A stretch of 64,000 nt of DNA, taken from Planococcus sp. MSAK28401. GTDB taxonomy: Bacteria > Bacillota > Bacilli > Bacillales_A > Planococcaceae. The notes beneath the pieces are model-generated. The model did no database searches. It was not told the DNA's origin and worked only from the letters and a program-made list of their open reading frames with translations. The translations under genes were made by a program, and so were the position numbers. The stretch lies in contig NZ_JAAMTH010000001.1 of NCBI RefSeq assembly GCF_018283455.1, positions 1,031,001 to 1,095,000 on the forward strand. The letters run 5' to 3'. Below are positions 8,821 through 17,308 of the stretch, in pieces (the first letter of the stretch is position 1; every line of letters begins with the position of its first letter).

Positions 8821-8952
8821 ATTATGGCAGAGGAAAACGAAACTGGGGACTTTAGGTGGAAGGAATATTTTACGTGACAGGGAAGTAGTCAGGCAATGAT
8901 GGATAAAGCGCCAAAAAGGAATTGCGTATGCTTCAACGAAGGAGGGAACGGT

Positions 8953-9429
8953 ATGAAAATCGGCATTATCGTGCATTCCCAGACCGGACATACCTTGCTT
9001 GTCGGTGAACGGCTTCGTGAAAAATTGCAAGGCGATGGACACGAAGTCAGTTTAATGAGGATGCAAAATCTCGAGAACGAAGAAGCGAAAAATCCAACAG
9101 ATGTCCAATTGGATTCATTGCCGGAAACCAAAGGATATGATGCTTTGGTTTTTGGCGCATGGGTACAGGGCTTTACGCTATGTCCTGGATTTATAAAGTA
9201 TGCGGAACAACTTCCGGATCTCAGCCAAACACCGGTATCTTGTTTCTTGACGCAGCAATTCCGCTATAAATGGATGGGTGGCAATAGGGCCATGTCCAAA
9301 ATGACGACATCGCTTGAAGCAAAAGGGGCAGTGGTCAAATCGACCGCCATCATCAATTGGTCCAACAAAAAAAGGGATCAGCAAATCGAGGGATTGATGG
9401 AACGCTTCAGCAGCCAGTACAAAGTTTAG
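8953..9429 (+). CDS. flavodoxin family protein
   Basis: 158-residue flavodoxin-like protein, expected to bind FMN through the N-terminal loop after the first strand (IGIIVHSQTGHT, residues 3-14, in the phosphate-binding position). The middle segment DALVFGAWVQGF resembles the second FMN loop of NAD(P)H-oxidoreductase/flavodoxin proteins. The start at 8953 follows AAGGAGGG (8939-8946); an upstream in-frame ATG at 8896 has no such site. Partner and substrate are unknown. The AAC(3)-I-like gene starts 48 nt later on the same strand. Confidence 0.8.
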   Translation: MKIGIIVHSQTGHTLLVGERLREKLQGDGHEVSLMRMQNLENEEAKNPTDVQLDSLPETKGYDALVFGAWVQGFTLCPGFIKYAEQLPDLSQTPVSCFLTQQFRYKWMGGNRAMSKMTTSLEAKGAVVKSTAIINWSNKKRDQQIEGLMERFSSQYKV

Positions 9430-9477
9430 GCAATGGCAAGGGAGCATTTTAGGTAGCAAGAAAGGGAGCCGGAGATC

Positions 9478-9948
9478 ATGTCAAAAACCCAATTTAAACG
9501 GCTGGTGGATGACGCGCAGTCACTGGAATTGTTCAGGGAGTTGAATGTTTTGTTTGCGGATGCATTTGAAGAGGACGAAACGTATCTCGGAAACCCGCCT
9601 TCCGATGGCTATCTCCAATCTTTATTGGCAAAAGAGCATGTCCTCGTTTGTGTTGTGTTGTCCGGCGGTGAACTTGCAGGCGGGCTTGTCGCCTATGTAC
9701 TGGATAAATTCGAGCAGCAGCGGAAGGAAGTATACATTTATGATTTGGCAGTGGCCAGCAAATACCGCAGAAGAAAAGTCGCGACCGGGCTGATTCAGTT
9801 TGTCCAGGCGCAAGCGCAAGGTTTAGGCGCATGGGTTGTCTTTGTCCAAGCGGATCCTGTGGACACAGCTGCCGTGAAACTATATAGCTCGCTCGGCACG
9901 CGGGAAGATGTATTTCATTTTGATTTCAGCTTAGAGGAAAATGAATGA
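9478..9948 (+). CDS. GNAT acetyltransferase resembling aminoglycoside 3-N-acetyltransferase type I
   Basis: 156-residue acetyl-CoA dependent N-acetyltransferase. The central part, with the phrases AYVLDKFEQ, EVYIYDLAV and FVQADP, closely tracks what I recall of AAC(3)-Ia, which has AYVLPKFEQ, EIYIYDLAV and YVQADY at the same places. The acetyl-CoA motif region is RRRKVATGLI (R/QxxGxA-like, with Lys-Val replacing the usual Gly-Ile) near residue 97. AAC(3)-I enzymes acetylate gentamicin. Whether this chromosomal version does so or acts on another amine is not shown. No mobile element lies next to it. The Shine-Dalgarno AAAGGGAG is about 10 nt upstream. Confidence 0.75.
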   Translation: MSKTQFKRLVDDAQSLELFRELNVLFADAFEEDETYLGNPPSDGYLQSLLAKEHVLVCVVLSGGELAGGLVAYVLDKFEQQRKEVYIYDLAVASKYRRRKVATGLIQFVQAQAQGLGAWVVFVQADPVDTAAVKLYSSLGTREDVFHFDFSLEENE

Positions 9949-10044
9949 TAACCATTTTAGTTGTTTAGTGCGCCGCGTTAAAGCAGGACAACAGACGCTA
10001 ACCATGGAAGTAGATGTAGAGAGCTTTCAGGAGGAGGATTAGCG

Positions 10045-10470
10045 ATGTACGAACAAAAAACGAAAGAGCACGAAGGCAGCGTTATTGAATTCATCGAGTC
10101 GATCGAAAAGCCGTCAAAAAAAGAAGATGCTTACCGGCTGCTGGAGATTTTTGAACAAGCGACCGGCCATCCAGCGAAAATGTGGGGTGACAGCATAATC
10201 GGTTTCGGTTCCTATCATTACCGCTACGCAACCGGTCATGAAGGCGATGCACCGCTCGCTGGATTTTCCCCGCGCAAAGCGAAAATTAGCTTATACCTGA
10301 CAGGCTGCGCAGAAAAAGAGCCAGATGCGCTTGAGCGTCTGGGAAAATGTACAGCGGGCAAATCCTGCATCTACATCAATAAGCTGAGCGATATCGATCC
10401 GGAAGTGCTAAAAGAATTGATCCAAAATGCAGCAGCGTATTTGCAGGAGCGCTACCCTGATAAAGGGTGA
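10045..10470 (+). CDS. DUF1801 domain protein
   Basis: 141-residue cytoplasmic protein of the DUF1801 (YdhG-like) family, whose biochemical role is not established. Typical features are the N-terminal helix with VIEFIESIEKPSKKEDAYRL, the WGDSIIGFGSYHYRY segment near residue 48, and FSPRKAKISLYLTG near 76. The start has an excellent GGAGGAGGA site (10030-10038). Single-gene context between the acetyltransferase and an FbpA-like gene. Confidence 0.85.
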   Translation: MYEQKTKEHEGSVIEFIESIEKPSKKEDAYRLLEIFEQATGHPAKMWGDSIIGFGSYHYRYATGHEGDAPLAGFSPRKAKISLYLTGCAEKEPDALERLGKCTAGKSCIYINKLSDIDPEVLKELIQNAAAYLQERYPDKG

Positions 10471-10530
10471 GTTTAAATTTGTCGAAACCAGGGCGGCCCG
10501 AAAAATTATCGGCAGTTTTTCTTTTGGCAG

Positions 10531-10557
10531 GTTTTAGGCTGTGATCGTTTCGGGTAT
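10531..10557 (+). promoter_or_regulatory. candidate sigma-B promoter of the FbpA-like gene
   Basis: GTTTTA - 15 nt - GGGTAT, 39 nt before the start codon at 10597. One mismatch from GTTTAA and a full match to GGGWAW. I see no Fur box (inverted GATAAT type) in this spacer. Confidence 0.45.
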
Positions 10558-10596
10558 AGAAATAGTGATACTATCTGCAAGGAGAGAAGAAGCACG

Positions 10597-10755
10597 ATGG
10601 AACACATACCCGAGTCGAAATTCGAAGACAAACGGTCGATGGTCATTGATGAGCTCGTTTCGAAGAATGTCTTCAAGATCAACGGCAGGCAGCTTTACGA
10701 ACTGTCCTTATATGAACTGTTAAAGGAATACACCGATAAAAGCCTAAGCTCATGA
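10597..10755 (+). CDS. FbpA-like (Fur-regulated basic protein A family) small protein
   Basis: 52-codon gene with AAGGAGAG at 10579-10586, about 10 nt before ATG. The core, residues 15-47, contains VIDELVSKNVFKINGRQLYE followed by LSLYELLKEY, which matches the pattern I know for FbpA-family peptides (liganded as ...GRQLYELSLSELE...). In B. subtilis FbpA is induced on iron starvation and is thought to help the FsrA small RNA; that role is not demonstrated here, and the upstream region shows a sigma-B-like rather than Fur-like signal. The terminator stem overlaps the last codons. Confidence 0.68.
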   Translation: MEHIPESKFEDKRSMVIDELVSKNVFKINGRQLYELSLYELLKEYTDKSLSS

Positions 10756-10771
10756 GCTCAGGCTTTTTTAG
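10737..10771 (+). terminator. terminator overlapping end of FbpA-like gene
   Basis: Stem AAAAGCCTAAGCTCA / TGAGCTCAGGCTTTT with one mismatch and a T-run. The 3' half begins at the TGA stop. Confidence 0.82.
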
Positions 10772-10825
10772 ATATCTACGGTCCTGGATGAAGGGCTTAT
10801 TTTGCACCATGTGGGAGGAACAGGC

Positions 10826-12274
10826 ATGCATCATCAAAAACTGGAAGACTACCGCAAAAACAAGCTTGACGAAATGACAATTGCTGAATTGCAAAAAGAA
10901 ATGGAAACAGGCAATCTGACGTCGGAAGAACTCGTGCTGATGTATAAAGAAAATATTTCGCTGCGCGATAAAAATACCCACGCCGTGCTCGAGATCAACC
11001 CGAACGCCTTGCTCGCTGCCCAGGCGATGGATTTTGAGCGCGAGCATAAAGGGCCGCGCTCGAAATTGCACGGCATCCCTCTGCTCGTGAAAGACAATAT
11101 GGACAGCGGCGATAAAATGCATACAAGCGCCGGTTCACTCGCCATGGCAGACCATTACGCGCTACGCGATGCGAAAGTGGTGGAAAAGCTGCGTGCGGCG
11201 GGGGCGATCATCCTTGGAAAAACGAATATGACCGAGTGGGCGAATTTCATGAGCGATAAAATGACCAATGGCTATAGCTCGCGCGGCGGCCAAGTGAAGA
11301 ACCCGTACGGCCCTTTCGATGTTGGCGGGTCGAGTTCGGGGTCGGCGGCCGGAGTGGCTTCGAATTTGGCTTCCGCTGCGGTCGGGACGGAGACTTCCGG
11401 TTCGATCATCAACCCCGCGGCACAGAACAGCCTTGTTGGCATTAAGCCAACGATCGGCCTCATCAGCCGCGCAGGGATCATTCCTTTATCGCACACGCAA
11501 GACACTGCCGGGCCGCTTGCGCGTAAAGTGGAAGATGCAGTGGCGGTGTTCGCAGCTTTGATCGGGACAGACCCGGAAGACGAAATCACGCTGTTTGCCG
11601 AACAGTTCAAGGGCTATGATTGGCAGCAGCATTTGAAAAAGGACGGGTTGTCTGGCGTCGTACTCGGCGTGGACCGCCAATTGTTCAAAGATATCACGGC
11701 AGAGCAATCCGCCGCATTCGAACGGGCCATGGAACAGCTGCGCGCATGCGGAGCCGCCATCAAGGAAGTCGATCTTGGCGCCGATCAGGAAGATCTCGGT
11801 TTTGCGGTGCTGCTTCACGAATTCAAGTCAGACTTAAACGCTTATTTGGCGCGTTCGAATCCAGACCACCGGATCCGTTCAATGAGTGACATCATTTCAT
11901 ATAATGAAGAGCATGCGGAGCAGACGTTGAAATTCGGCCAGAATCTATTGGAGCAAGCCAATGGCATGAGCGGGAACTTGACGGAGAGGGAGTATGTCGA
12001 GGCGCTCGAACGCAACCGCTTCCTAGCAGCTGAACAAGGCATGAATAAGCGCCTCGGGCAAGCCGGAGCAGATGCGCTTATTCTGCCAAAGGATTTCGGC
12101 TGCAATATCGGGGCCGCTGCCGGATTCCCTTCGATCACCGTGCCAGCCGGCTTGACGGAATCAGGCGAACCGTTCGGCATCACGTTTGCCGGTCAGGCAT
12201 TCGATGAACCGAAGTTAATTGAATATGCTTATACTTTTGAACAAGCAACAGCGGGGCGGAGGCGTCCCAACTAA
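10826..12274 (+). CDS. amidase (amidase signature family)
   Basis: 482-residue cytoplasmic amide hydrolase. The Ser-cisSer-Lys triad is visible: Lys89 in PLLVKDN, the GGSSSGSA loop at 167-174, and the nucleophile Ser193 in GTETSGSI. Relatives include GatA and stand-alone amidases; it lacks the GatB/GatC context and has a helical N-terminal extension (TIAELQKEMETGNLTSEEL), so it is a stand-alone enzyme of unknown amide substrate. Start ATG 10826 has GGGAGGA 8 nt upstream. It converges on the TetR gene through a shared terminator. Confidence 0.9.
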   Translation: MHHQKLEDYRKNKLDEMTIAELQKEMETGNLTSEELVLMYKENISLRDKNTHAVLEINPNALLAAQAMDFEREHKGPRSKLHGIPLLVKDNMDSGDKMHTSAGSLAMADHYALRDAKVVEKLRAAGAIILGKTNMTEWANFMSDKMTNGYSSRGGQVKNPYGPFDVGGSSSGSAAGVASNLASAAVGTETSGSIINPAAQNSLVGIKPTIGLISRAGIIPLSHTQDTAGPLARKVEDAVAVFAALIGTDPEDEITLFAEQFKGYDWQQHLKKDGLSGVVLGVDRQLFKDITAEQSAAFERAMEQLRACGAAIKEVDLGADQEDLGFAVLLHEFKSDLNAYLARSNPDHRIRSMSDIISYNEEHAEQTLKFGQNLLEQANGMSGNLTEREYVEALERNRFLAAEQGMNKRLGQAGADALILPKDFGCNIGAAAGFPSITVPAGLTESGEPFGITFAGQAFDEPKLIEYAYTFEQATAGRRRPN

Positions 12275-12318
12275 AAAAATCCCCATCCTTGGAACGTTCT
12301 CCAGGGAAGGGGATTTTT
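12275..12318. terminator. bidirectional terminator amidase / TetR
   Basis: Stem AAAAATCCCC / GGGGATTTTT with inner partial pairing (CCTTGGA/TCTCCAGG), T-run on both strands. It touches the TetR stop codon. Confidence 0.78.
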
Positions 12319-13157
12319 CATTTGATTTGGCGCCATACCTGTTCCAAAAAAATCTGCAGTTCGGCATCGTCCGTGCTTTGGCCTAAAGTAGTCAGCACGC
12401 TATTGATAATCGCTTTGCGCGGATTTGGAACCGTTAGTTCATCGGCAAGGAACGCGATCAATTGCTGCAAGTCCGGATTTTTTTCAGCAGCGGCAAGCGC
12501 CTGCAATTGTTTGGCGCTGTCGGCTAAAGTCGGCAACTGACCGTTTTGCTCCAGCAGATGCTCAGATAAAAACCGCTTGCCGTCTTTCAATTGGTTCGCA
12601 ACCGCTTGCTTCATGCGATGGACGATATAGACCGTCAGTTCATCAAGCGGCAGCTGCTGGCCGGTGCCGAGCCGCCAAACATGCATCAATTGCTGGAGCG
12701 CCCCATTGGCCGTCGCGGCATTCTCGAGAGCATAAGGACGCGCCTCTTCACCGAACATATCCACAATGCGGCTGCTCAGCCACTTGAGCTCTGCAATGTA
12801 CTGGCTTTTCCCGAAAGCTTTCAATTCTTCGTCTTGTGAATAGAAGATGCTTTCGTACAAGGAGAATAGGTTCTTCTCATGATTCATGCGGATGCGAATC
12901 GCCAATTGCCTGGCGAACAGGTCCGTGTCGGATGGAGATTCCCCGAAAGCGGCGGCAATGCGTTGCGCACGGATATCTTCGCTGATCGACTCCATTAAAG
13001 CGATCAGGCATTCCGATTTCGACGTGAAGTAGTTATAGAAAGTGCCTTTGGAGATGCCGGCTTCATCCAGAATGTCCTGGATGGATGAAGCGTTATAGCC
13101 TTTCTGGATGAACAGGCGATGGGCGGCATGGATGATTTGCTGTTTTTTAGGATTCAT
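12318..13157 (-). CDS. TetR/AcrR family transcriptional regulator
   Basis: 279-residue regulator. The N-terminal TetR helix-turn-helix spans residues 5-50 (IIHAAHRLFIQKGYNASSIQ then ISKGTFYNYFTSKSECL). The C-terminal ligand-binding domain is longer than the usual 140 residues and carries a Gln/Leu-rich stretch (about 210-250) of no recognised family. It is divergent from the MFS exporter at 13340, with a 182-bp shared region, so it is probably the repressor of that pump. I could not find a convincing palindromic operator in the spacer. Confidence 0.9.
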   Translation of the reverse strand: MNPKKQQIIHAAHRLFIQKGYNASSIQDILDEAGISKGTFYNYFTSKSECLIALMESISEDIRAQRIAAAFGESPSDTDLFARQLAIRIRMNHEKNLFSLYESIFYSQDEELKAFGKSQYIAELKWLSSRIVDMFGEEARPYALENAATANGALQQLMHVWRLGTGQQLPLDELTVYIVHRMKQAVANQLKDGKRFLSEHLLEQNGQLPTLADSAKQLQALAAAEKNPDLQQLIAFLADELTVPNPRKAIINSVLTTLGQSTDDAELQIFLEQVWRQIK

Positions 13158-13339
13158 AATATCCCCTTTTTGGACTGTTAGTATAAAAAAAGCATACCGC
13201 CAAAAGCTGGTGAAATCAATGTTTCAAACTTATTGTCTGTTCTCAGTACGTCTTTCTTGTAAAAATTATACCATGAGTATAAAATATGTCGATAGAGTAT
13301 AATCAGCCGAATCAAGTCGGCGAGACGGAGGAAAGAAAC

Positions 13340-14806
13340 ATGAAAGAAACAACGAAACCACCTTATGCAATCATTGCCATTTTGTTCACTGGAGCATTTG
13401 TGGCGATTTTCAACCAAACCCTTTTGAATATTGCCCTTCCGGAAATCATGATCGATCTTCAAGTTGACGCTGCAACAGCCCAATGGCTCGTCACGGGTTA
13501 TATGCTCGTCAACGGCATTCTGATTCCGGCGAGCGCTTATTTGATCCAACGCTATTCAAACCGGGCCATCTTCATTGTCGCGATGTCCTTATTCTCGCTC
13601 GGAACCTTGCTCGCGGGAGTGGCGCCGACCTTTGCTGTCCTATTGATCGGCCGCATGGTCCAGGCATCAGGCGCTGCACTCATGATGCCTTTATTGATGA
13701 ATGTCATGCTCGCTGCGTTCCCGGTCGAAAAAAGAGGGCAAGCGATGGGCGTCTTCGGGATGGTCATGGTCGTCGCGCCGGCAATCGGCCCGACGCTCTC
13801 GGGCTTTATCGTCCAAACCTACTCCTGGAGAGTGTTGTTTTTCATCGTATTGCCGGTAGCCTTGATCCCGTTATTGCTTGGGATCTTCAAATTAAAAAAC
13901 TTGACGTTCCAAAACCGCGAGCTATCGCTTGACCCATTGTCTCTTGTTTTATCAAGCCTAGGGTTCGGGGGATTGCTTTACGGATTCAGTTCGGCCGGCT
14001 CCCTCGGCTGGGAAAATCCAGCTGTCTATTTGACAATAGCGGTCGGCCTCCTGTCCTTAACAGCCTTTGCATTCCGCCAAATGAAGCTTAAAGAGCCGCT
14101 ATTGGAACTGCGCGTCTATAAGCATCCGATGTTCGCATTGTCTTCGGTCATTTCAGTCACTTTGTCGATGGCAATGTTTTCGGCCATGATCCTCATGCCG
14201 ATCTACATCCAGACCATTAAAGGCATCTCGCCAATCCAATCCGGTTTGATGATGCTGCCCGGCGCGCTCGTCATGGGGGTCATGTCCCCGATTACCGGAC
14301 GCATTTTTGACCGATACGGTGCTAAAGTGCTGGCACTTCCTGGCTTGGCCCTTGTGGTCATCACCACCTATTTATTCAGCAATCTGACGCTTGATACAGG
14401 TTACTATGAAATCATGGCAATCTATACATTGCGCATGTTCGGCATTTCGATGGTCATGATGCCAGTCATGACCAATGGGCTCAACCAATTGCCGATGAAA
14501 TCCTATCCGCACGGCACAGCCATCAACAATACCTTGCAGCAAGTTTCCGGCGCAATTGGTTCTGCGTTTCTCGTGACCTTGATGAATACGCGCACCGAAG
14601 CGACTGTCCAAGACCTGGTCGCTTCCGGCACAAGCCCGCAGGAAGCGACCATTCCTGCCATGCTTGAAGGCATCAATTTCTCGTTTACGGTATCGACTTA
14701 TATCGCGCTCGCTGCGTTTCTGTTGGCGTTATTCATTAAAAAGCCCAACCAGAAAGCGACAGAAAGACAAAAAGAACGCGTCTATAAACAACGCTATGCA
14801 GATTGA
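13340..14806 (+). CDS. MFS drug exporter, DHA2 (14-TM, EmrB/QacA) family
   Basis: 488-residue proton-driven exporter in the cytoplasmic membrane. After a short cytoplasmic start it has about 14 hydrophobic segments. Family motifs are NQTLLNIALPEIMIDL (TM1 motif D1-like), WLVTGYMLVNGILIPASAYL and, at TM5, AIGPTLSGF (motif C of exporters). Start ATG 13340 is set by GGAGGAAAG just upstream; a GTG/ATG further up lacks a site. The TATAAT at 13298-13303 could be its -10. Divergent TetR gene suggests drug-inducible expression. Substrate unknown. Confidence 0.9.
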   Translation: MKETTKPPYAIIAILFTGAFVAIFNQTLLNIALPEIMIDLQVDAATAQWLVTGYMLVNGILIPASAYLIQRYSNRAIFIVAMSLFSLGTLLAGVAPTFAVLLIGRMVQASGAALMMPLLMNVMLAAFPVEKRGQAMGVFGMVMVVAPAIGPTLSGFIVQTYSWRVLFFIVLPVALIPLLLGIFKLKNLTFQNRELSLDPLSLVLSSLGFGGLLYGFSSAGSLGWENPAVYLTIAVGLLSLTAFAFRQMKLKEPLLELRVYKHPMFALSSVISVTLSMAMFSAMILMPIYIQTIKGISPIQSGLMMLPGALVMGVMSPITGRIFDRYGAKVLALPGLALVVITTYLFSNLTLDTGYYEIMAIYTLRMFGISMVMMPVMTNGLNQLPMKSYPHGTAINNTLQQVSGAIGSAFLVTLMNTRTEATVQDLVASGTSPQEATIPAMLEGINFSFTVSTYIALAAFLLALFIKKPNQKATERQKERVYKQRYAD

Positions 14807-14843
14807 AAAGAGGCAGTTCCTTTTAAAAAAGGAACCGCCTTTT
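14807..14843 (+). terminator. MFS exporter terminator
   Basis: Stem AGGCAGTTCCTTTT / AAAAGGAACCGCCT (one mismatch) followed by TTTTC. Confidence 0.78.
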
Positions 14844-14915
14844 CATTTGCCGAAAAAGGCGGCGGGGAGCCGAATATGGTACACTTAAGGCATCGAAAAG
14901 AAGGTGGAATGGCAC

Positions 14916-16073
14916 ATGAATTTTATAGAAGAATTAAGTCCTGTCTGGCAGGATAAATGGAAGCAAACCGGCTTTACCGAGGCGATGCCGATCCAGGAAC
15001 AGATGATTCCGGAAATGCTCGCAGGAAATGACATCGTAGCGGAATCTCCGACTGGTTCAGGGAAAACGCTGGCATATCTTTTGCCGATTTTGGAACGCGT
15101 TAACCCGAAAAAACCAAATACGCAGGCGATGATTATCGCGCCTTCACAAGAGCTCGCGATGCAGATCGTCAACGTCTTGCGTGAGTGGACAACCGGGACG
15201 GATGTGACCGTCACGCCATTGATCGGCGGCGCCAATATCCAGCGTCAATTGGATAAATTGAAGAAGAAACCGACAATCGTCGTTGGCACACCTGGCCGCT
15301 TGAATGAACTGGTCAAGACGAAAAAACTCAAGATGCATGAAGTGCGCATCATGGTACTCGATGAAGGCGACCAATTGATGGCGCGTGAACACCGTGGCAT
15401 CATGAAGGACCTCATTGAAAAAACGCAGCAAGATCGCCAGCTGGTGTTGGTATCAGCGACCATTACAGAGGAAATCGAATTGGTGGCGGAACGCTTGATG
15501 AAACATCCGACCCGGCTGCAAGTATCCGCCGAAGATTTGCCGAAGCAAGGCAAAGTGACGCATTCGTTCGTCAAAGTCGATGAACGCGACAAAACCGATT
15601 TGCTCCGCAGCCTGTCGCATATGGAAGGCATCAAGGGCTTGGCGTTCGTCAATAACTTGGACCAAGTGCTGATGAAGGAAAGCAAACTGAAATTCCGCGA
15701 CGCAAAAATCGCGACTTTGCATTCCGAAATGAAAAAAGAAGAACGCAAGAAAGCATTGGACGATTTCCGCAAAGGCGACACGGCTGTCTTGATTGCGACC
15801 GAAGTGGCAGCGCGCGGACTTGATATTGACCAATTGACGCATGTGATTCACGTTGATGCACCCATGACTTTGGAGCAGTATTTGCACCGTTCCGGCAGAA
15901 CCGGGCGTGCGGGAGCCGATGGTGAAGTATTGACGCTTCTGGCTTATGCGGATGAAAAGCATTATAAGAAACTGACGAAAGAATTGCCCAACAAGCCGGT
16001 GCAGAAAATCATGCATGGCGGCGAATTGGTGGAAGGCAACAGCAAAACCGTTTCAGAAAAGGGGAAAAAATAA
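14916..16073 (+). CDS. yfmL: DEAD-box RNA helicase, YfmL type
   Basis: ATP-dependent RNA helicase of 385 residues, about the size of B. subtilis YfmL (376), which acts in 50S ribosome assembly. Walker A SPTGSGKT at 44-51, motif II reads DEGD (in VLDEGDQLM, near 148), motif III SAT near 178, motif VI HRSGRTGRAG near 322. It has only the two RecA domains, without the C-terminal RNA-binding extension of DbpA or CshA. ATG 14916 follows AAGGTGG. The downstream aminopeptidase start overlaps the stop (TAATG), so the two are co-translated. Confidence 0.9.
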   Translation: MNFIEELSPVWQDKWKQTGFTEAMPIQEQMIPEMLAGNDIVAESPTGSGKTLAYLLPILERVNPKKPNTQAMIIAPSQELAMQIVNVLREWTTGTDVTVTPLIGGANIQRQLDKLKKKPTIVVGTPGRLNELVKTKKLKMHEVRIMVLDEGDQLMAREHRGIMKDLIEKTQQDRQLVLVSATITEEIELVAERLMKHPTRLQVSAEDLPKQGKVTHSFVKVDERDKTDLLRSLSHMEGIKGLAFVNNLDQVLMKESKLKFRDAKIATLHSEMKKEERKKALDDFRKGDTAVLIATEVAARGLDIDQLTHVIHVDAPMTLEQYLHRSGRTGRAGADGEVLTLLAYADEKHYKKLTKELPNKPVQKIMHGGELVEGNSKTVSEKGKK

Positions 16074-17296
16074 TGAGCTTTCAGGAAAAGTTAGCGCAAT
16101 ATGCGGAATTGACCGTCCGTTTTGGCGTCAATGTCCAGCCGGGGCAGGAGCTGTTGATTGCGACGACGACGGATACCGTGGAATTCACGCGCTTGGTGGT
16201 TGAGAAAGCCTATGAGGCTGGCGCTAAGCAAGTCCATATCGCGTTCTCTGACGAATCAGTTACACGAACGCATTACGAAATGGCACCGGACGCGGCGTTC
16301 CACGAATTTCCGGATTGGGTCGTCAAACAGCGCGACGCCATCATCGACCATAAAGGAGCATTCCTGTGGATCGATGCGGAAGACCCGGACTTACTGACCG
16401 GTATTCCGGCAAAACGCCTGAGCGATGCCCAGAAATCTGCAGGAAAAGCATTGGAACGCTACCGACAGGCTGTTGGATCCGATAAGATCGCTTGGTCGAT
16501 CGTCGCGATCCCTTCTGAAAAATGGGCACAAAAAGTGTTTCCGGACGAAGAGGATCAGATGGCCGCTTTATGGCAAGCGATTTTCCAGACCGTGCGCATC
16601 GGAGACGGTGACGCAGTCGCATTATGGCAAGACCATATCGCCAACTTGGAACGGCGTGCAGCCGCATTGAACGAGCGGCGCTACCGGAAATTGCATTACC
16701 GTGCGCCAGGCACCGATTTGACGATCGGCTTGCCAGATGGCCATATTTGGATGAGCGGCGCTTCCCGCACACCGGACCATGTGCCGTTCATCGCCAATAT
16801 GCCGACCGAGGAAGTCTATACCGTGCCGGCCAAACTGGAAGTCGAAGGCACCGTGCGCAACACGAAGCCGCTCGTCTATCAAGGCAATATCATCGATGGC
16901 TTCACTTTGGGCTTTGAAAACGGCCGTATCACAAAAGCGCAAGCGGAAGTCGGGCAAGAACTGCTGGATGAATTGATTTCAGCTGACGAAGGCGCAGCAT
17001 ATCTTGGGGAAGTGGCGCTTGTCCCGGTTGAATCGCCGATTTCGGCTTCCGGCATTTTGTTCTACAACACTTTATTCGACGAAAATGCATCAAACCATTT
17101 AGCGATCGGGGATTCCTACCCGACATGTCTCGAAGGCGGAAAAGACTTAGAGCGCGATCAATTGGAGAATTACGGATTGAATACATCGATCGTCCATGAA
17201 GATTTCATGATCGGCTCGAGCGAGATGGATATCGACGGTATTACGGAAGACGGCAAAACCGAAGCGATTTTCCGAAAAGGAAATTGGGCATTCTAA
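16073..17296 (+). CDS. M29 family metallo-aminopeptidase (AmpS/AmpT type)
   Basis: 407-residue cytoplasmic aminopeptidase with two divalent metals, removing N-terminal residues from peptides. Conserved metal-site elements are NMPTEEVYT near residue 243, GEVALVP near 310, the NHLAIG His near 342, VHEDFMIGS near 377 and the nearby MDIDG. Length matches the family (about 410). It overlaps the helicase stop by one base. A paralogue with the same motifs lies at 27558-28790. The SGNH hydrolase starts 12 nt later on the same strand and may belong to the same operon. Confidence 0.9.
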   Translation: MSFQEKLAQYAELTVRFGVNVQPGQELLIATTTDTVEFTRLVVEKAYEAGAKQVHIAFSDESVTRTHYEMAPDAAFHEFPDWVVKQRDAIIDHKGAFLWIDAEDPDLLTGIPAKRLSDAQKSAGKALERYRQAVGSDKIAWSIVAIPSEKWAQKVFPDEEDQMAALWQAIFQTVRIGDGDAVALWQDHIANLERRAAALNERRYRKLHYRAPGTDLTIGLPDGHIWMSGASRTPDHVPFIANMPTEEVYTVPAKLEVEGTVRNTKPLVYQGNIIDGFTLGFENGRITKAQAEVGQELLDELISADEGAAYLGEVALVPVESPISASGILFYNTLFDENASNHLAIGDSYPTCLEGGKDLERDQLENYGLNTSIVHEDFMIGSSEMDIDGITEDGKTEAIFRKGNWAF

Positions 17297-17308
17297 CGAG
17301 GTGAGCAG

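Noticed and set aside
8896-8952. Longer start for the flavodoxin-like protein.
   Set aside because: It lacks a ribosome site and would place 19 polar residues before the first flavodoxin strand.
13158-13339. TetR operator between the regulator and the MFS exporter.
   Set aside because: Only weak inverted repeats (for example ATTATAC/GTATAAT 28 nt apart) are seen, not enough to call a site.
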